Shown here: one piece after another, positions 31,770 to 42,980 of the stretch
Numbering within the stretch: the first letter of the stretch is position 1
Layout: every line of letters starts with the position of its first letter
Source: Laburnicola sp. R22_1
Lineage: Eukaryota; Ascomycota; Dothideomycetes; Pleosporales; Didymosphaeriaceae
Length of the DNA stretch: 64,000 nucleotides
Direction of reading: 5' to 3'
Assembly: GCA_014281115.1 (NCBI GenBank)
Contig: JACONQ010000019.1
Span: 1,550,001-1,614,000 of the forward strand
Position numbers and translations under genes: made by a program
Notes under the pieces: model-generated
Told to the model about the DNA's origin: nothing
What the model saw: the letters and a program-made list of their open reading frames with translations, nothing else
The model's database searches: none

Positions 31770-33780
31770 GGTCGGCCTTGGGCACCAAAACACTCAACTC
31801 ACCCGCACACAACACCACGCCCGCAGCGCAAGACGTCGAGAAGATCCTTGAGGCACATACTTTTTGGTCAGCAGAACGCCAGGGGATTCAAGGGCAAGAG
31901 AATATGCCTTGAGAATCAACGGTGGCAGCCTCTGTACGAACGGAGGCCAACCTCCCCCGCGCTTTGCCACAATACCATGTCTGCGACATCACACCTCGCG
32001 AGAAGATCATTTGAGGTATATAATCTTACGGCAGCGAGATTCCAGGAGATACAGAAGCAGCTCGATGTCCTCTTCCTGTCGGCTCATCTGCAACTCGACG
32101 GGGAGCGCTGGCGGGGGGCGCTACACGAAGCTGCAACAGATTCTCGCCCTTGCTCGTTCCGTTAATACAACCCGGGCGACAGGATTACTTGGGATACAAG
32201 GCTTAGGGCAGCGAAAAGCCGAGATTCAGGAGCAGGTGGGTTCCCTCCTTTCACAGACGATTCTTAAGCTCATCCCCAGGGCAGACAGGTGGGTGTCCTC
32301 ATTCCGCAGACTCGTCGTCAAGCTCATTTTCAGACCAGATGGCCAGCACTTCTACAGGAAGCTGTGCCAAACCTCACCCTCGTTCGCCCCGCCGCAGCTC
32401 CACGCCGACAGCAACGCACCTCGAGACAGCATTTTACAATGGCTTAGTATACTTTGGACGTAGCGCTATACCAGGAGAGAAAGCAACAGGTTGGCTTATC
32501 TTCCTCATATTGTTTTAATGCTCAGACTGGATGACGGGCTCGTTGGTGCGCGCGGCGGCCAACCCGTTCTTTTCGCTCACCCTGCCGCACAACACGCCAG
32601 AGGCGCCGCACCTCGGGACGACGCTCTACGACGACCATGTATAATTTGGAGGCAGCTCTGTGCCAGGGGAGAAAACAATTGTGCGGCACATCTCCTCTAA
32701 GGTGTGCTCATGCTTAGGCTCGACGGCGATCGCCTTTGCGCGGACGGAGGCCGAATGTTCCCCGCTCTCTACCGCAACACCACGCCAGCAGCATCGCGTC
32801 TCGATACGATACCCTATGAGTTTGGCACATTTTTCAGGGCAATGCGACGTCAGGAGAGAGATTAAACATTTGAAGTATTCTCCTTTACATGTCGGGGTGC
32901 TAGGATTCAAGCGTGAGGGCGGAAGGAGGCCAGGCACTCCCCACTCACTACCGCGCAACACCACGCCGACCGCACCGCGTCTCGAGACGATACCCTAGGC
33001 AATGTCGCATGCTTTCGAGGCGACGCGTCGTCAGGAGATAAAGTGAACAGTCGAATATTCTCCTTTATATAACGGGGTGCTGAAACTGGATGGCGGGCGC
33101 ATTCGTGCGGGAGGAAGGCAGACGTTCCCCACTCACTACCGCGACACCACGCCGGCAATTCCGCATCTCGAGAGGATATCCTAGGCAATGCCGCATGCTT
33201 TTGGGGCAGCGCAACGGCAGGGGGAAGAGCAACAGGTCGACGTGGTCTCGTTCACTAATCCGGGTGCCAGATTCCATAGCGGACGCATTCGTGCGGAAGC
33301 TGCCCAACGTCCCCCTCTCCGATATTGCATGACGCCACGCCCTACACCCGAAGAAGACTTTGCCGGAGGATGAAATATACTTTCGAGGCAGTGCTACTGA
33401 AAGGAACATACTTTCGAGGTAGTGATACTGAGAGGAACAACAGCTGTCAGGCTTTCGCAGACTCGAGCGCGGGCGACTGAACATGTGCCCTTGACGTTGT
33501 ACCTGTCCTCTCACTCGCACGCAACACCAACCCCACAGCCCTAGGACTCGACGACGTCCGCCGGAGGGTCTGTTTATACTTGTAGGGCGGCGCGATGGGA
33601 ACAACATCAGGCAGGCTTCTTTCCCTAAATCGCCGGGTTACAGACCTGACCACAGGCGGCTGGACCCTGGCACCACATTCGCATGCGCCGCGGCACTTCG
33701 AGTTGAGAAGTTCCTCCGAAGGAACCCACGGATATATATTGAGGCAACGCGATGACAGGATAGTCAGGAGTAAACAAACC
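31770..33780. repeat. Tandem repeat family F (about 185 bp, seven or more diverged copies)
   Basis: A CAACACCACGCC-like word followed by a CGxxTCGAGACGATA-like word recurs near 31795, 32588, 32770, 32950, 33143, 33330 and 33524, at spacings of about 180-194 bases in the clearest part. Each unit then has a TTxGAGGCAGCG..GGCAGGxGA element. Units differ by indels and substitutions, and frames are broken. Confidence 0.8.
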
Positions 33781-34399
33781 ACTGCACCATTCTCTGTGGG
33801 TGCTCGTCGTCCAAACTCAACGGCCTCTCAAGTCGGAACTTTCCCGTCCATTGCCCATATCAGGACGACTATACAGGGCCTTTCAGCAGACATGACACTT
33901 GGTTGCGGGGAAGCATGACGTCCATTCCGTATCTGCGTTGCATATCCAGGAGTAACACATGGGTTGTCCGCCTTCATGCTTGAGGTCATTGTTCGGAGTA
34001 TGTGGCGATGTGAAGAATAAATTGCTCGCCCACGGGCCCATACCAAGACACATTCCGCGAAGACATTACTCTTCCTTGTGCCGCGCGCTTCCTAGAGAGT
34101 CCATTTCTTCCTAGGGAGAGTCCATTGCTTCCTACGAAGCTGGAAGGGAAGCTCGCCCGCCTCAAAGTCTTTACATGTTCCTTGGGCCAAATTGCACGCA
34201 ATGTGCGGACTGCATCGGCATCGAGCTCTTCGAGCTTCAGTTCGATGCGTCTTGGGGTATTGAAGCATGCTGGCCATATCGAGGCGCACGCATCGCGCCG
34301 TTTGCATTTATTCAACAGGGGGAGAAGTTGAAAATGCGGTGGGTCACACCGACCTTTTCGCCGCACGATTTGCACGTGTGCTGGTAGCGATAGCTGGCG
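33781..34399. other. Spacer between repeat families F and G
   Basis: A short direct repeat of GAGAGTCCATT/CTTCCTA occurs near 34095-34135. No gene is seen. Confidence 0.4.
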
Positions 34400-34910
34400 T
34401 CCTCGAGTTTCGGCCCGCGCTCGAAGATTCGGACGCCTCCCCATTTTTCGTGTTTAATTTTCATCCGGTGTTTGGAATTGCAGGAACCAACTACTCCACA
34501 CAAAGACGATTTCAACTCGCGCTCGAAGAATTCTAGGATCAGCTGGTTCGGACGCCTCCCCATTTTCGCGTTGCCTGCGTCCTCGAGTTTCGACCCGCGC
34601 TCGAAGAGTTCCAGAATCAGCTGATTCGGACGCCTCCAGGGCTCCTCATTTTTCATGTTTGATTTTCATCCGACATTTGGAACCGTAGGAACCATCTACT
34701 CCACACAAAGACGATTTTAACATGCGCTCGAAGAATTCCAGGATCAGCTGGTTCGGACGCCTCCCACTTATGAGTTTTTGCTCTCATAAGTATCTGCTTG
34801 CATGACTTTTTGCTCTCGTGATTTGTTGGGTATATCGCACGGGCGAGTAGGTCAGCGGCTCGAGTTTCGGCCCGCGCTCGAAGGATTCTAGGATCAGCTG
34901 GTTCGGTCTC
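34400..34910. repeat. Tandem repeat family G (nested, higher-order unit about 209 bp)
   Basis: CTCGAGTTTCG.CCCGCGCTC recurs near 34413, 34592 and 34858. The block ATTTTCATCCG..CTCCACACAAAGACGATTT recurs at about 34456 and 34665 (209 bases apart). The subunit GCGCTCGAAGAxTTC.AG.ATCAGCTG recurs four times. Confidence 0.85.
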
Positions 34911-35869
34911 CTCCTCATCCTCCTGGTCACCATCTTCAGCGCTCTCGCCGCCAACGTCAACGCTCTCGTCTCGTCCTCAGAATTCTCCTCTACCTCAGCC
35001 TTTATCTTGGACAGTTTTCCCTCAACACCCCCAGTTCATAGCCGCATCGAAGTTATTGTCAGGGATGTCGTCGTCGACGACCTTCTTGGCGGAGGGACGA
35101 CCACGACCACGGCTCGAACCCGGCGTCTTGAGCGGAGTGAACTTCTTGCGGAGGGGTGCTTTGTCAGCGGCGACCTTGTTGGGGTTGCCGGCGTTCTTGA
35201 TGTTGTTGAGTCGGTGGGAGGTTGCCAGGTATGCCCGACGACCTTGGGGTCCACGCTCATCGTGGGCTATGTCTCGTGAACTTGAAGCACGCTGGTCATA
35301 TCGAATTGTACAAGTCGCGCCATTTGCCTCTATGATAGAAGAGTGGTGAGCGGACACCACCGTGCCCGGATCGATCAATACTTCTTGGGCGATTTCCTGG
35401 TCCCTCTGGTTGGCATCCGTGACTGCTGTCGCCTATTTGCCTTTCATGCCAGATCCTTGCGAAAGTCGTGGAGCCAAATTTGCTGCGATGGCTTACACAC
35501 ACTCGAAGCGATGCTCCTTCTGCCCTGAGCAAAATACATGCCTATAAACTCTTTCTATCCCTTGCGTCAGATACTGCGAGGGGTGGAAGTCGTTCTTTAC
35601 CACATGCTTCCCGGCCAAGACGATTAGATGACCAGCCACACCTACATTGCCGATTCGTCATATCCTCCGTGCTATCTGCACGAGTTCTTCCCTTTGACGT
35701 CAGGATCTTGGGGAAGCTGAGCCTCCTTGACTGCCACGATGCTGGCCTCGTCGTACGAGTAAAAGAGGCGAGGGCGACAGTACGGGGTCTGCTGCATGAC
35801 GGACGAGTTTCGATGCCTTGATCGCTGGAAGGTTTATTCCCCCTTCTTGGTCCCTCTGGTTCTGTGCCA
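34911..35869. other. Spacer between repeat families G and H
   Basis: No gene recognised. A minus-strand frame (35022-35378) contains a basic stretch but no domain. Confidence 0.4.
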
Positions 35870-36745
35870 GTTTTGCTGCGGGCGTTTGCACCCCAGCGTG
35901 TATAGTCCGGATGAAGAAGCGCACAAAGGCGCGAGCGCAACGTGAGTAGCCAATTATGCTACTATATAGTTCTCAGACATCTTAGGGATAAGATGTTCTT
36001 GGGCAAAGTTGTCGAACCCGTCTTTCTTGTGCGAAGTTGTCGAACCAGTCTTGGGGATCAGATGTTCTTGCGCAGAGTTATCGAACCCGTCTTCCTTGCG
36101 CAAAGTTGTCGAACCCGTCTTTCTTGTGCAATCAGATGTTCTTGCGCAAAGTTTTCGAACCAGTGGTGCTGGCTTGTCTAACTCAATGCCCACTTTCTTT
36201 CTTTTCTCTCTGGTTCTGAGCAAGTTTCGCCGCGGACGCTTGCATCCCAGCGTGTATAGTCCGGATGAAGAAGTGCATAGTGGTGCCAGCGCCACGAGAG
36301 TACGATGTTCTTGCGCAAAGTTGTCGAACCAGCGACACACCAGCGCGTATAGTCCAGATAACGCAGTTCACAATGGCGCCAGCGCCACGAGGATAAGATG
36401 CTCTTGTGCAAAGTTGTCGAACTGGCGACACACCAGCATGTTAGTCCGGATAACGCAGTGGATACCGGCGCGAGCGCCACGAGAATAAGATGTTCTCGCG
36501 CAAAGTTATCGAACAAGCGATGAACCAGCATGTTAGTACAGGCCCCAAAGTGTATAACAGCGCGAGCGCCGCAAGAATAAGATGTTCTTGCGCGAAGTTA
36601 TCAAACTTCTAGTATTTAGCCCGAATCGCTCACAATAAGATGTTCTTGCGCGAAGTTATCAAACTTCTAGTATCGAACCCGGCTCGCCCAGGTTACGGAT
36701 GGCGCGAGCGACGCAAGAATAAGATGTTCTTGCGCGAAGTCCGAT
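35870..36745. repeat. Tandem repeat family H (about 65-175 bp, nine copies)
   Basis: AGATGTTCTTGCGCAAAGTT, with small changes, followed by a GTCGAAC word, recurs near 35992, 36060, 36136, 36303, 36397, 36488, 36580, 36640 and 36721. A CCAGCGTGTATAGTCCGGAT element and a GCGCGAGCGCCACGAGAATA element precede it in many units. On the minus strand each unit reads GGTTCGAC or similar, like a Pol III B-box core. Confidence 0.9.
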
Positions 36746-37459
36746 ACTGCGTGGTAAGCTCTGCCACATAGAAGTTTTCGACTGGAGTCCATGGAAGGGA
36801 TGGTGGAGCAACCCCGGCGGCTAAGCCGTGTGGCATATTGGCGGCGGTATCGAAGATCCTTTTCGCGTCGTCCCATGGCCATCGAAGACAAAAGATCATG
36901 AGATGCCAATGCGGTTGGCGTTCCCGCTTCCGACGGCGTGGTCCACCATGAAGAGTTATCCAATTGTGTATGAGGGCGGCGCCCGTCGGTTGCGGGGATG
37001 TCGGGGTGCAGCCGGATGCCGCAACCATGGTGTTGCATTACCAGCCGCTCATGCATGTTTCCTGTCATCTCCAAGCCATTATCGTCATGAGACCAGCCGG
37101 CACTCATACGTATATTCGCCGAGGCACGTAGGGTATAATCCGATTCGTCGAGCTGGGTTGGGTACGATTCGGCCGGAGAGGGGCGTGTTTGCTACGGGTA
37201 TGTGCCGCGGTCGTGCAACAGGGATCATGGCCCATCGATGCGCCCTGTCTTCGCGTCAGCTTGTCATTTCAATACCGTATGCTCTCGCCGGAGAAGGGAA
37301 GCCCCTGTCAGCTCAAGCAGGAGGATGTAGCTTACCATGGTGTTGCACCCGAAGGAGTTGCTCTCGTCGCCGCATCATGCAGATTCGCATCTGATGCGGG
37401 TGCCCGAGGGCAAAGGGGGCACTGCGATTACAATGCCCACTTCCTTTCGACACGTATCA
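36746..37459. other. Spacer between repeat families H and I
   Basis: Short frames without domains; no gene recognised. Confidence 0.4.
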
Positions 37460-40120
37460 GCACTACAGGCTCTCATACTTGTTGTATTCGGCGCGTGTAG
37501 TGCGTTCGAAGCTGTGGAGGCTGTCGGCGCCCTGAGTCGAGCGTACTGCCGCGGGGAGCTTTCACCAGGGCCAAGCCCACCGGGCGATCGAGTGTCTCAG
37601 CAACAAGGTGTCGTTGACAGAAGTTTTGGTGGAGGATATCTCGAGCGGCGAGGTTGACGTCGTGTAGTTGTTGTCGCGAGAGGTGTCGTGGTGGGGCGCT
37701 TCTGTGGGGGTGAGAGTCGCGAGCTGCTGAACTAAGAGAAAAGCTCCTGGCTCCATCTGGTGGACCCTCCCCCGGCTTTTGCGGCCGCAACACCAAGCTT
37801 TCGACATATGCATCCTGCTAAGGAGAATCTCCTGAGCCGTGCGGTTCGCCTCATGCAAATTTTATTATCGTAGCTGCCGTGGTCGTGGAGATTTGGTGTT
37901 GTGGGTGTAGCGGAGCTGAGAGAACTCCGCCCCCCTGGATGGCGCTAGCGCCGAGGGTCCCAACTCGACCACCCTACCCCCCGGCTTTTGCCCTCAACAC
38001 CACGATACTGACAAATCTGTTCAAATGAGGAGGATCTCCTGAATCACACGGTTCTCCTCATGCAATTTTTGTCAATATAGCTACCGTGGTGGTGGAGATC
38101 TCGGCTTGTGAGCGTAGCACAGTCTCTCACCCTCCGCTCTCCTCCGCAAGACGCCCCCTGGATGGCGCTAGCGCGGACAGCCGCACTTCAGCTACCCTGC
38201 CCCCACGTTTTCTCGCCGCCACATCAAGATGCAAACATATATATCTAAACGAGGAAAATCTCCTGAGTCTTGCGGTTCGTCTCATGCAATTTTTGTCCGC
38301 ATAGCTATCCTGGTGGTGGAGATATGGCGTTGTGGGTGTAGCGGAGTCTAAAACCTTCCCCGTCCGCCCCGCCAAACCCCCGTGGATGTCATTAGCGCAA
38401 GCGATGTCGTCAGGCCTACATTCACATGGTTCTGCGCCGCCTCCACGCTTAGATTTTGCTATATGACGATAAATGACAAAGATCTACTAGGCCGTAGCAT
38501 CCTTGCCCTGCAACTCCTATTCCAATATCTATCATAATGGTTGAGATCTGGAGCTGTGGGCGTGGCGGCGCGGACGAGCATTGCGGGGTCGAAAAAACCT
38601 CCGCCCGACCACCCCTGGATGTTGTTAGCGCCAGCGTGACCGCCAGGCCAATCTTCAACCGGTTCTGCGACACCTCTACACGAAGGTATTGAGAAAAACA
38701 AAACGTGACGGAAGATCTCCTGAGCCTGAAGATTCGCCACGTGCAACTCTCTTCACGATAGCTAACTTGGTGGTGGAGATCTAGAGATGTGGACGTGGCG
38801 ACGCCCGTCAATCCTCTCCCAGCTCCTGCGCCCTCAACACCAAGATGAACACCCCCAAAGAATAGCGTCACGGAAGGCTCCTTAAGCTACAGAATTCGCC
38901 ACATAGAACTCTCTTCACAATGTTTGATCTAGTGGTGGAGATCTAGAGACATGGGCGTAGTGGCGGCCCGCCAATCCCCCTCCCAGCTCCTACGCCCTCA
39001 ACACCAAGATATACACACCAGATGAAAAGCTCGCGGACAGTGCCTGAGCTACAGGATTCACCATGTGCAATTCTATACGCGATATACCGTTCGGTGGTGG
39101 CCATCTAGAGATGTGGGCGTGGCAGCGCCCGTCAGTCCCCATTAGCTTCTGCGCCCTCAACACTACGATATACACACCAGAGAAAAGCTTCGCCGAAGGC
39201 TTCTCACCTACAGGACTCGCCGCGTGCGATTCTGTACACGATATATCACAGGGGGGTGGAGATTTAGATGTGGCGGCGTTACGGCGAGCGCCCGCGGATG
39301 CTTCCCACCCGTCCCAATACCAAGATACACACACCAGAGAAAAATCTCGTGGAAGGGTTCCTTAGCTACAGGGTTCGCCACGTGCAGCTCTATACACGAT
39401 ACTTCAGAGGGTGGTGGAGATCTAGATATGTGGGTGTCACGACGGGCGGTGCTTCCCACGCCTATGTTCTCAACACTAAGATGCAAATATACACATAGCG
39501 CTTAAGAAGTTCTCGAGCCGTAAAATGGCATTGTGCAACTCTCTCCGCGATACGTAACATAGTGGTGGAGATCTAAGCATGCGGTCATTGCGGCGGGCGC
39601 CCGCGGATGGTTCCCGTCCTATGTCCTCAACACCAAGATACAAACCTTACACAAAGAGCTTGAGGGTTTTCGCAAGCCGCAAAATTCACATTGTGCAACT
39701 CTATCTGAATGGGTGGCGGGGATCTAGGCATGTGGGTGTTGCAGCGGGCGCCCGCGGATGCTTCCCGTTCCTATGACATCAACACAAATGTTACACATAG
39801 TGCTTAGGATGTTCCTCAAGCCGCAAGATTCCCATTGTGCAACATACTGGTGGGGATCTAAACATGTGGGCTTAACGGCATCCGCAATTGCACCCACTCG
39901 CGGCTCCTGCGCCTCAACAATAAGATACATCCATCACGAAAAGAACCTGTGGAGGGGTCCCGAGCTGTGGGGTCTTCCTCGCGCAAATCTTCGCGGTATC
40001 CCTCATATGATGTAGGTCTAGGTATCAGCGTAGCGACGCTGTGCCAACCCGTCACGTATGGCCCAGCCAGCCTCCTGCGCCCTCAACACCAATATACTAG
40101 GAAGTCTTGCGGAGGTCTCT
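37460..40120. repeat. Tandem repeat family I (long 225-bp and short about 155-bp units, about 14 copies)
   Basis: GGTGGTGGAGATCT, with changes, recurs near 37640, 37875, 38085, 38310, 38540, 38770, 38932, 39095, 39252, 39412, 39561, 39712 and 39850, with a weak copy near 40010. The word CGCCCTCAACACCAAGATA occurs in most units. The first four or five units are about 225 bases long and carry GGATGGCGCTAGCGCC and a GGAGAATCTCC palindrome; later units are about 140-165 bases and lack the former. Confidence 0.92.
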
Positions 40121-41888
40121 CCCGAGCGTATTCTTCCGAGTGCAATGCTTGTTTGGGTACAGAACGTGGTCGAGATTCAGAGTCTTGAGCATAGATAAGA
40201 GAGTCAGGATCTCCACCACAGACAGTCTAACCGCGCACCGAAGGCTCGGGCTATTGTAGAAGTCTGGAACATGCCAGGAGGGCGCCGGTGCTGATGGAGC
40301 TTGCGCTGCAGATGGCCGTGGTGCGTAGAACGATGCGGGGAACGGTGCGGCGATGGGAGGCAGGGGCAAGGAGAGTCTGGATGCGTCAACGGATCGGGGG
40401 GCGGCATTACGACTTCATCGGCCTAATCGCTTGCACTGCTGCATGTGTCGGTTCTGACAGTATTGACTATTCGCTGGTTTAGTGTTGGGACGGGACGAGG
40501 CGATGCTGTCTGTTCAAGGTCTTCGATGCAGACCCGTTGAGTACTTTGTTGAGTTTTACGCAGTGCATAGTTTAAAATTAATAATTGTAGCGCGTCATGC
40601 TTCGGCTCCCTAGTGTGGCTAATTCTAATCGCGCCTTTTTTTTTACGTACTTTAGCTGTTGAACCTTAGTTGTGCTTGCTATTAAGTCTTATAATCTGTA
40701 AAAGGTTAGGTCGACTATAAACTGATATAAATAAATGAATGAACTGTCTGTTCAATGATTTCAATGATCCACCGAGTTGCCCCACAAATTCGATTCGAAG
40801 GAACGGCCAGCACGGACCATGGGACTGAGGACTGAGCTACTTTTTACTTGGTAAGTCACACACAATCCTTACACATCTACAGCACGAGAGAATGCCCATC
40901 ATGATTGTCAAAGTCACGAATTCAACAGCAGAGGCATCGAGTCGATATATGGCGCGTCAAGACATGTTCAGATGAATTTTGACATCTACCGAAGAAAAAA
41001 AACCACGCTAGCTCCCGAACCCACACCAAGCTACGTCCGCGACGGAAGGAGAGCAGCTTCTAAAACGGACGCTTGCATTCCAAGCGCTGGATACCTGCTG
41101 ACCACGTTTGTGCCACGCTACCGACACCCGTACACCAATCTCTCCATATCAAGACTCTTAGCGAGCGCCCCCAGTCAGGCCGGTTCCGTAGTCCTGTTAC
41201 ACGACACAGGCAGCATCTTACTCAGAAGCGAAGAGAGTCACGATCAACGAGCGAGCGGGATTGAGAGGATTCTTGGGCTTTCGTATACTGCCCTTGTGGC
41301 TGGAGGCCGTTCACCGCTTCGCCGGCAGATTTGGGCATCAAAAGCGTAGCATTTGACATTTGCACTCAAGCAGAGAAGATAGCATGAGATTTAGCTGGGG
41401 AATGCTCTTGCGTGGCATCAGCAGTGTAAGTATTGCAGACGCAAGGGGCGTATTTTCTGCGTTTAAGCGTGCTGTGCTGGTTTTGATATTCGACTCCACG
41501 CTCGCTGTGCCTCCTAATTCACTTCGGCTCGTCTCCCAGCAACGGTGTAAACACCTGCTCCTCCCATTTCTCTCACTGCCTCTCAGCTTTTAACTCTCTG
41601 CGTCCACAACCTCGCTCTCAACCTACGACCCATTGCACTGCACTTAGCGCATAGCCACTGCACCGTCTACTCCATCTTCTGCCCTTTGACGGAACGCTGC
41701 CTAACGGACCCACTCACACGCTCTGCGACCTCATCAGCACGCCGGCTACCTACCTCCAGCAACGGAAACGCACCTCAAATCCGCAATCCGCCACCGCGCG
41801 ACCGCCACATATCTACCCTACTGAAAGCACATCCTCCTACCTTCAGCACACCTTCACACGTCCAACAACTTCACCTCCAATCGCCATC
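40121..41888. other. Intergenic region with an AT-rich patch, and RMP1 promoter
   Basis: From about 40555 to 40760 the sequence becomes AT-rich with few CpG, like a small RIP-marked remnant. Frames at 40972-41349 and 41360-41593 have no domain. The last 300 bases are C/T-rich and serve as the RMP1 promoter and 5' UTR. Confidence 0.45.
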
Positions 41889-42459
41889 ATGGCCACTCCC
41901 ACCGGTGAAGCACTTCTCGCTGCCTCCTCCAAGGACAAGGCCCAGCTCAAGGACATCTACGAGCTCCTCGACAAACTCTTCATCCGCAACCGAAACCAGC
42001 ACCGCCGCAACCACTGGTTCAAGTCGCTCTGGGAGTTCCGCAAGCAGATGCGTCTCCTGCTCGAAGCGGTCGAGCACAAGCAGAAGAGCTGGGCCGCCGA
42101 GCAGATCGAGCGCCGCCTCAAGTATTGGGACGAGAAGTGCATCCACCAATGGTATCTGTAGGTCGATTCCTCTTCATGTGTAAAGCTATACTTGTGTGTG
42201 AAACAATGACTGATCATTTGAAAGGAACTTCACGCAGCTCGTCGCTGTGGGACCGTTCGCGGTCGTCGGCCTTGCGCTGATGGCGTCGGTCGCGCGCGTC
42301 TGCCGGATCACCGGCATCACTGCCGTCTACGAAGAGATGGCTTCGGAGGACATGAAGGGGGTGTTGACGGCGGTCGATGAGGGCCTGTTGGCCGATGAGT
42401 TCGGCTGCTCGCTGGAGGAGGAGTGGGATGAGGGAGAGGTGGTGGAGAGGGAGGAGTAG
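41889..42459 (+). CDS. rmp1: RNase MRP protein subunit Rmp1 homolog
   Basis: Two exons (41889-42157 and 42225-42459) with a GT..AG intron give 167 residues. The N-terminal half carries the Rmp1 signature, a helix followed by LLDKLFIRNRNQHRRNHWFK and LWEFRKQMRLLLEAVEHK. The second exon encodes FTQLVAVGPFAVVGLALMAS, a hydrophobic helix typical of the family's C-terminal part, then an acidic tail ending EVVEREE. Rmp1 is a protein subunit specific to RNase MRP, which cleaves pre-rRNA and some mRNAs in the nucleolus. The donor GTAGGT is used because reading through would hit a TAG at once. Confidence 0.82.
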
Positions 42460-42661
42460 GGTTGGTGGGGTTTCTCTCTTTTTTTAAAAAAAAATTAATG
42501 ATGAAAGTTGAAAAGTAGGCGGGAATTGCGCAGTGCAAGCCTAATTGGGGAATTAAGGCGTTTTTTGTTTCGGATTTGCACTTTTCGTCTTCATCTTGAG
42601 TGGTTTTGTGATGGTATTACATGTTCTCAACCTAACTAAATTATTGAAGCGGCTAGGTACG
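42460..42661. other. RMP1 3' flank
   Basis: A short T run and A run near 42475-42495, with nothing else recognised. Confidence 0.5.
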
Positions 42662-42980
42662 GCGTGTTACCTCGGGATGCCTTATACGTGGTACCATCTT
42701 CTGACATTGCTTATGCCCCTGAGATATAAACATCTCCAGAAGCCTCGTAATCGTATCACAAGTGTGTTACCCCAGGATGCATAATACCGCATATCCCCAG
42801 TTGAGCTACTCACAGTCCGCAGGCATGGATGTCATAAGTAAGCTCATTGCTTTTCAATACTGTGTGTTACCCCAGGATACATATTGTATTAACCGCCCTG
42901 TAGATCTACCTATCATCCTTAGACGGCCGATATGTTACAGATTTCCTAACTTTTGAAACTGGTGTGCTATTCACGATACT
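42662..42980. repeat. 100-bp periodic TGTTACCCCAGGAT motif
   Basis: TGTTACCTCGGGATGC at 42665, TGTTACCCCAGGATGC at 42765 and TGTTACCCCAGGATAC at 42865 are exactly 100 bases apart, with a degraded TGCTATTCACGATAC near 42964. The sequence between the motifs is much less similar. Confidence 0.8.

Noticed and set aside
37460..40120. CRISPR-like array
   Set aside because: Units diverge along their whole length, there is no short invariant repeat with unique spacers, and the genome is eukaryotic.
37460..40120. Repeat-peptide (Kex2-processed RiPP) precursor gene
   Set aside because: Unit lengths are often not multiples of three, stops occur in all frames, and there is no signal peptide with Lys-Arg spaced cores.
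42662..42980. Tandem gene or tRNA cluster
   Set aside because: Segments between the motif copies neither fold as tRNA nor encode protein; only the 14-16 base motif is shared.
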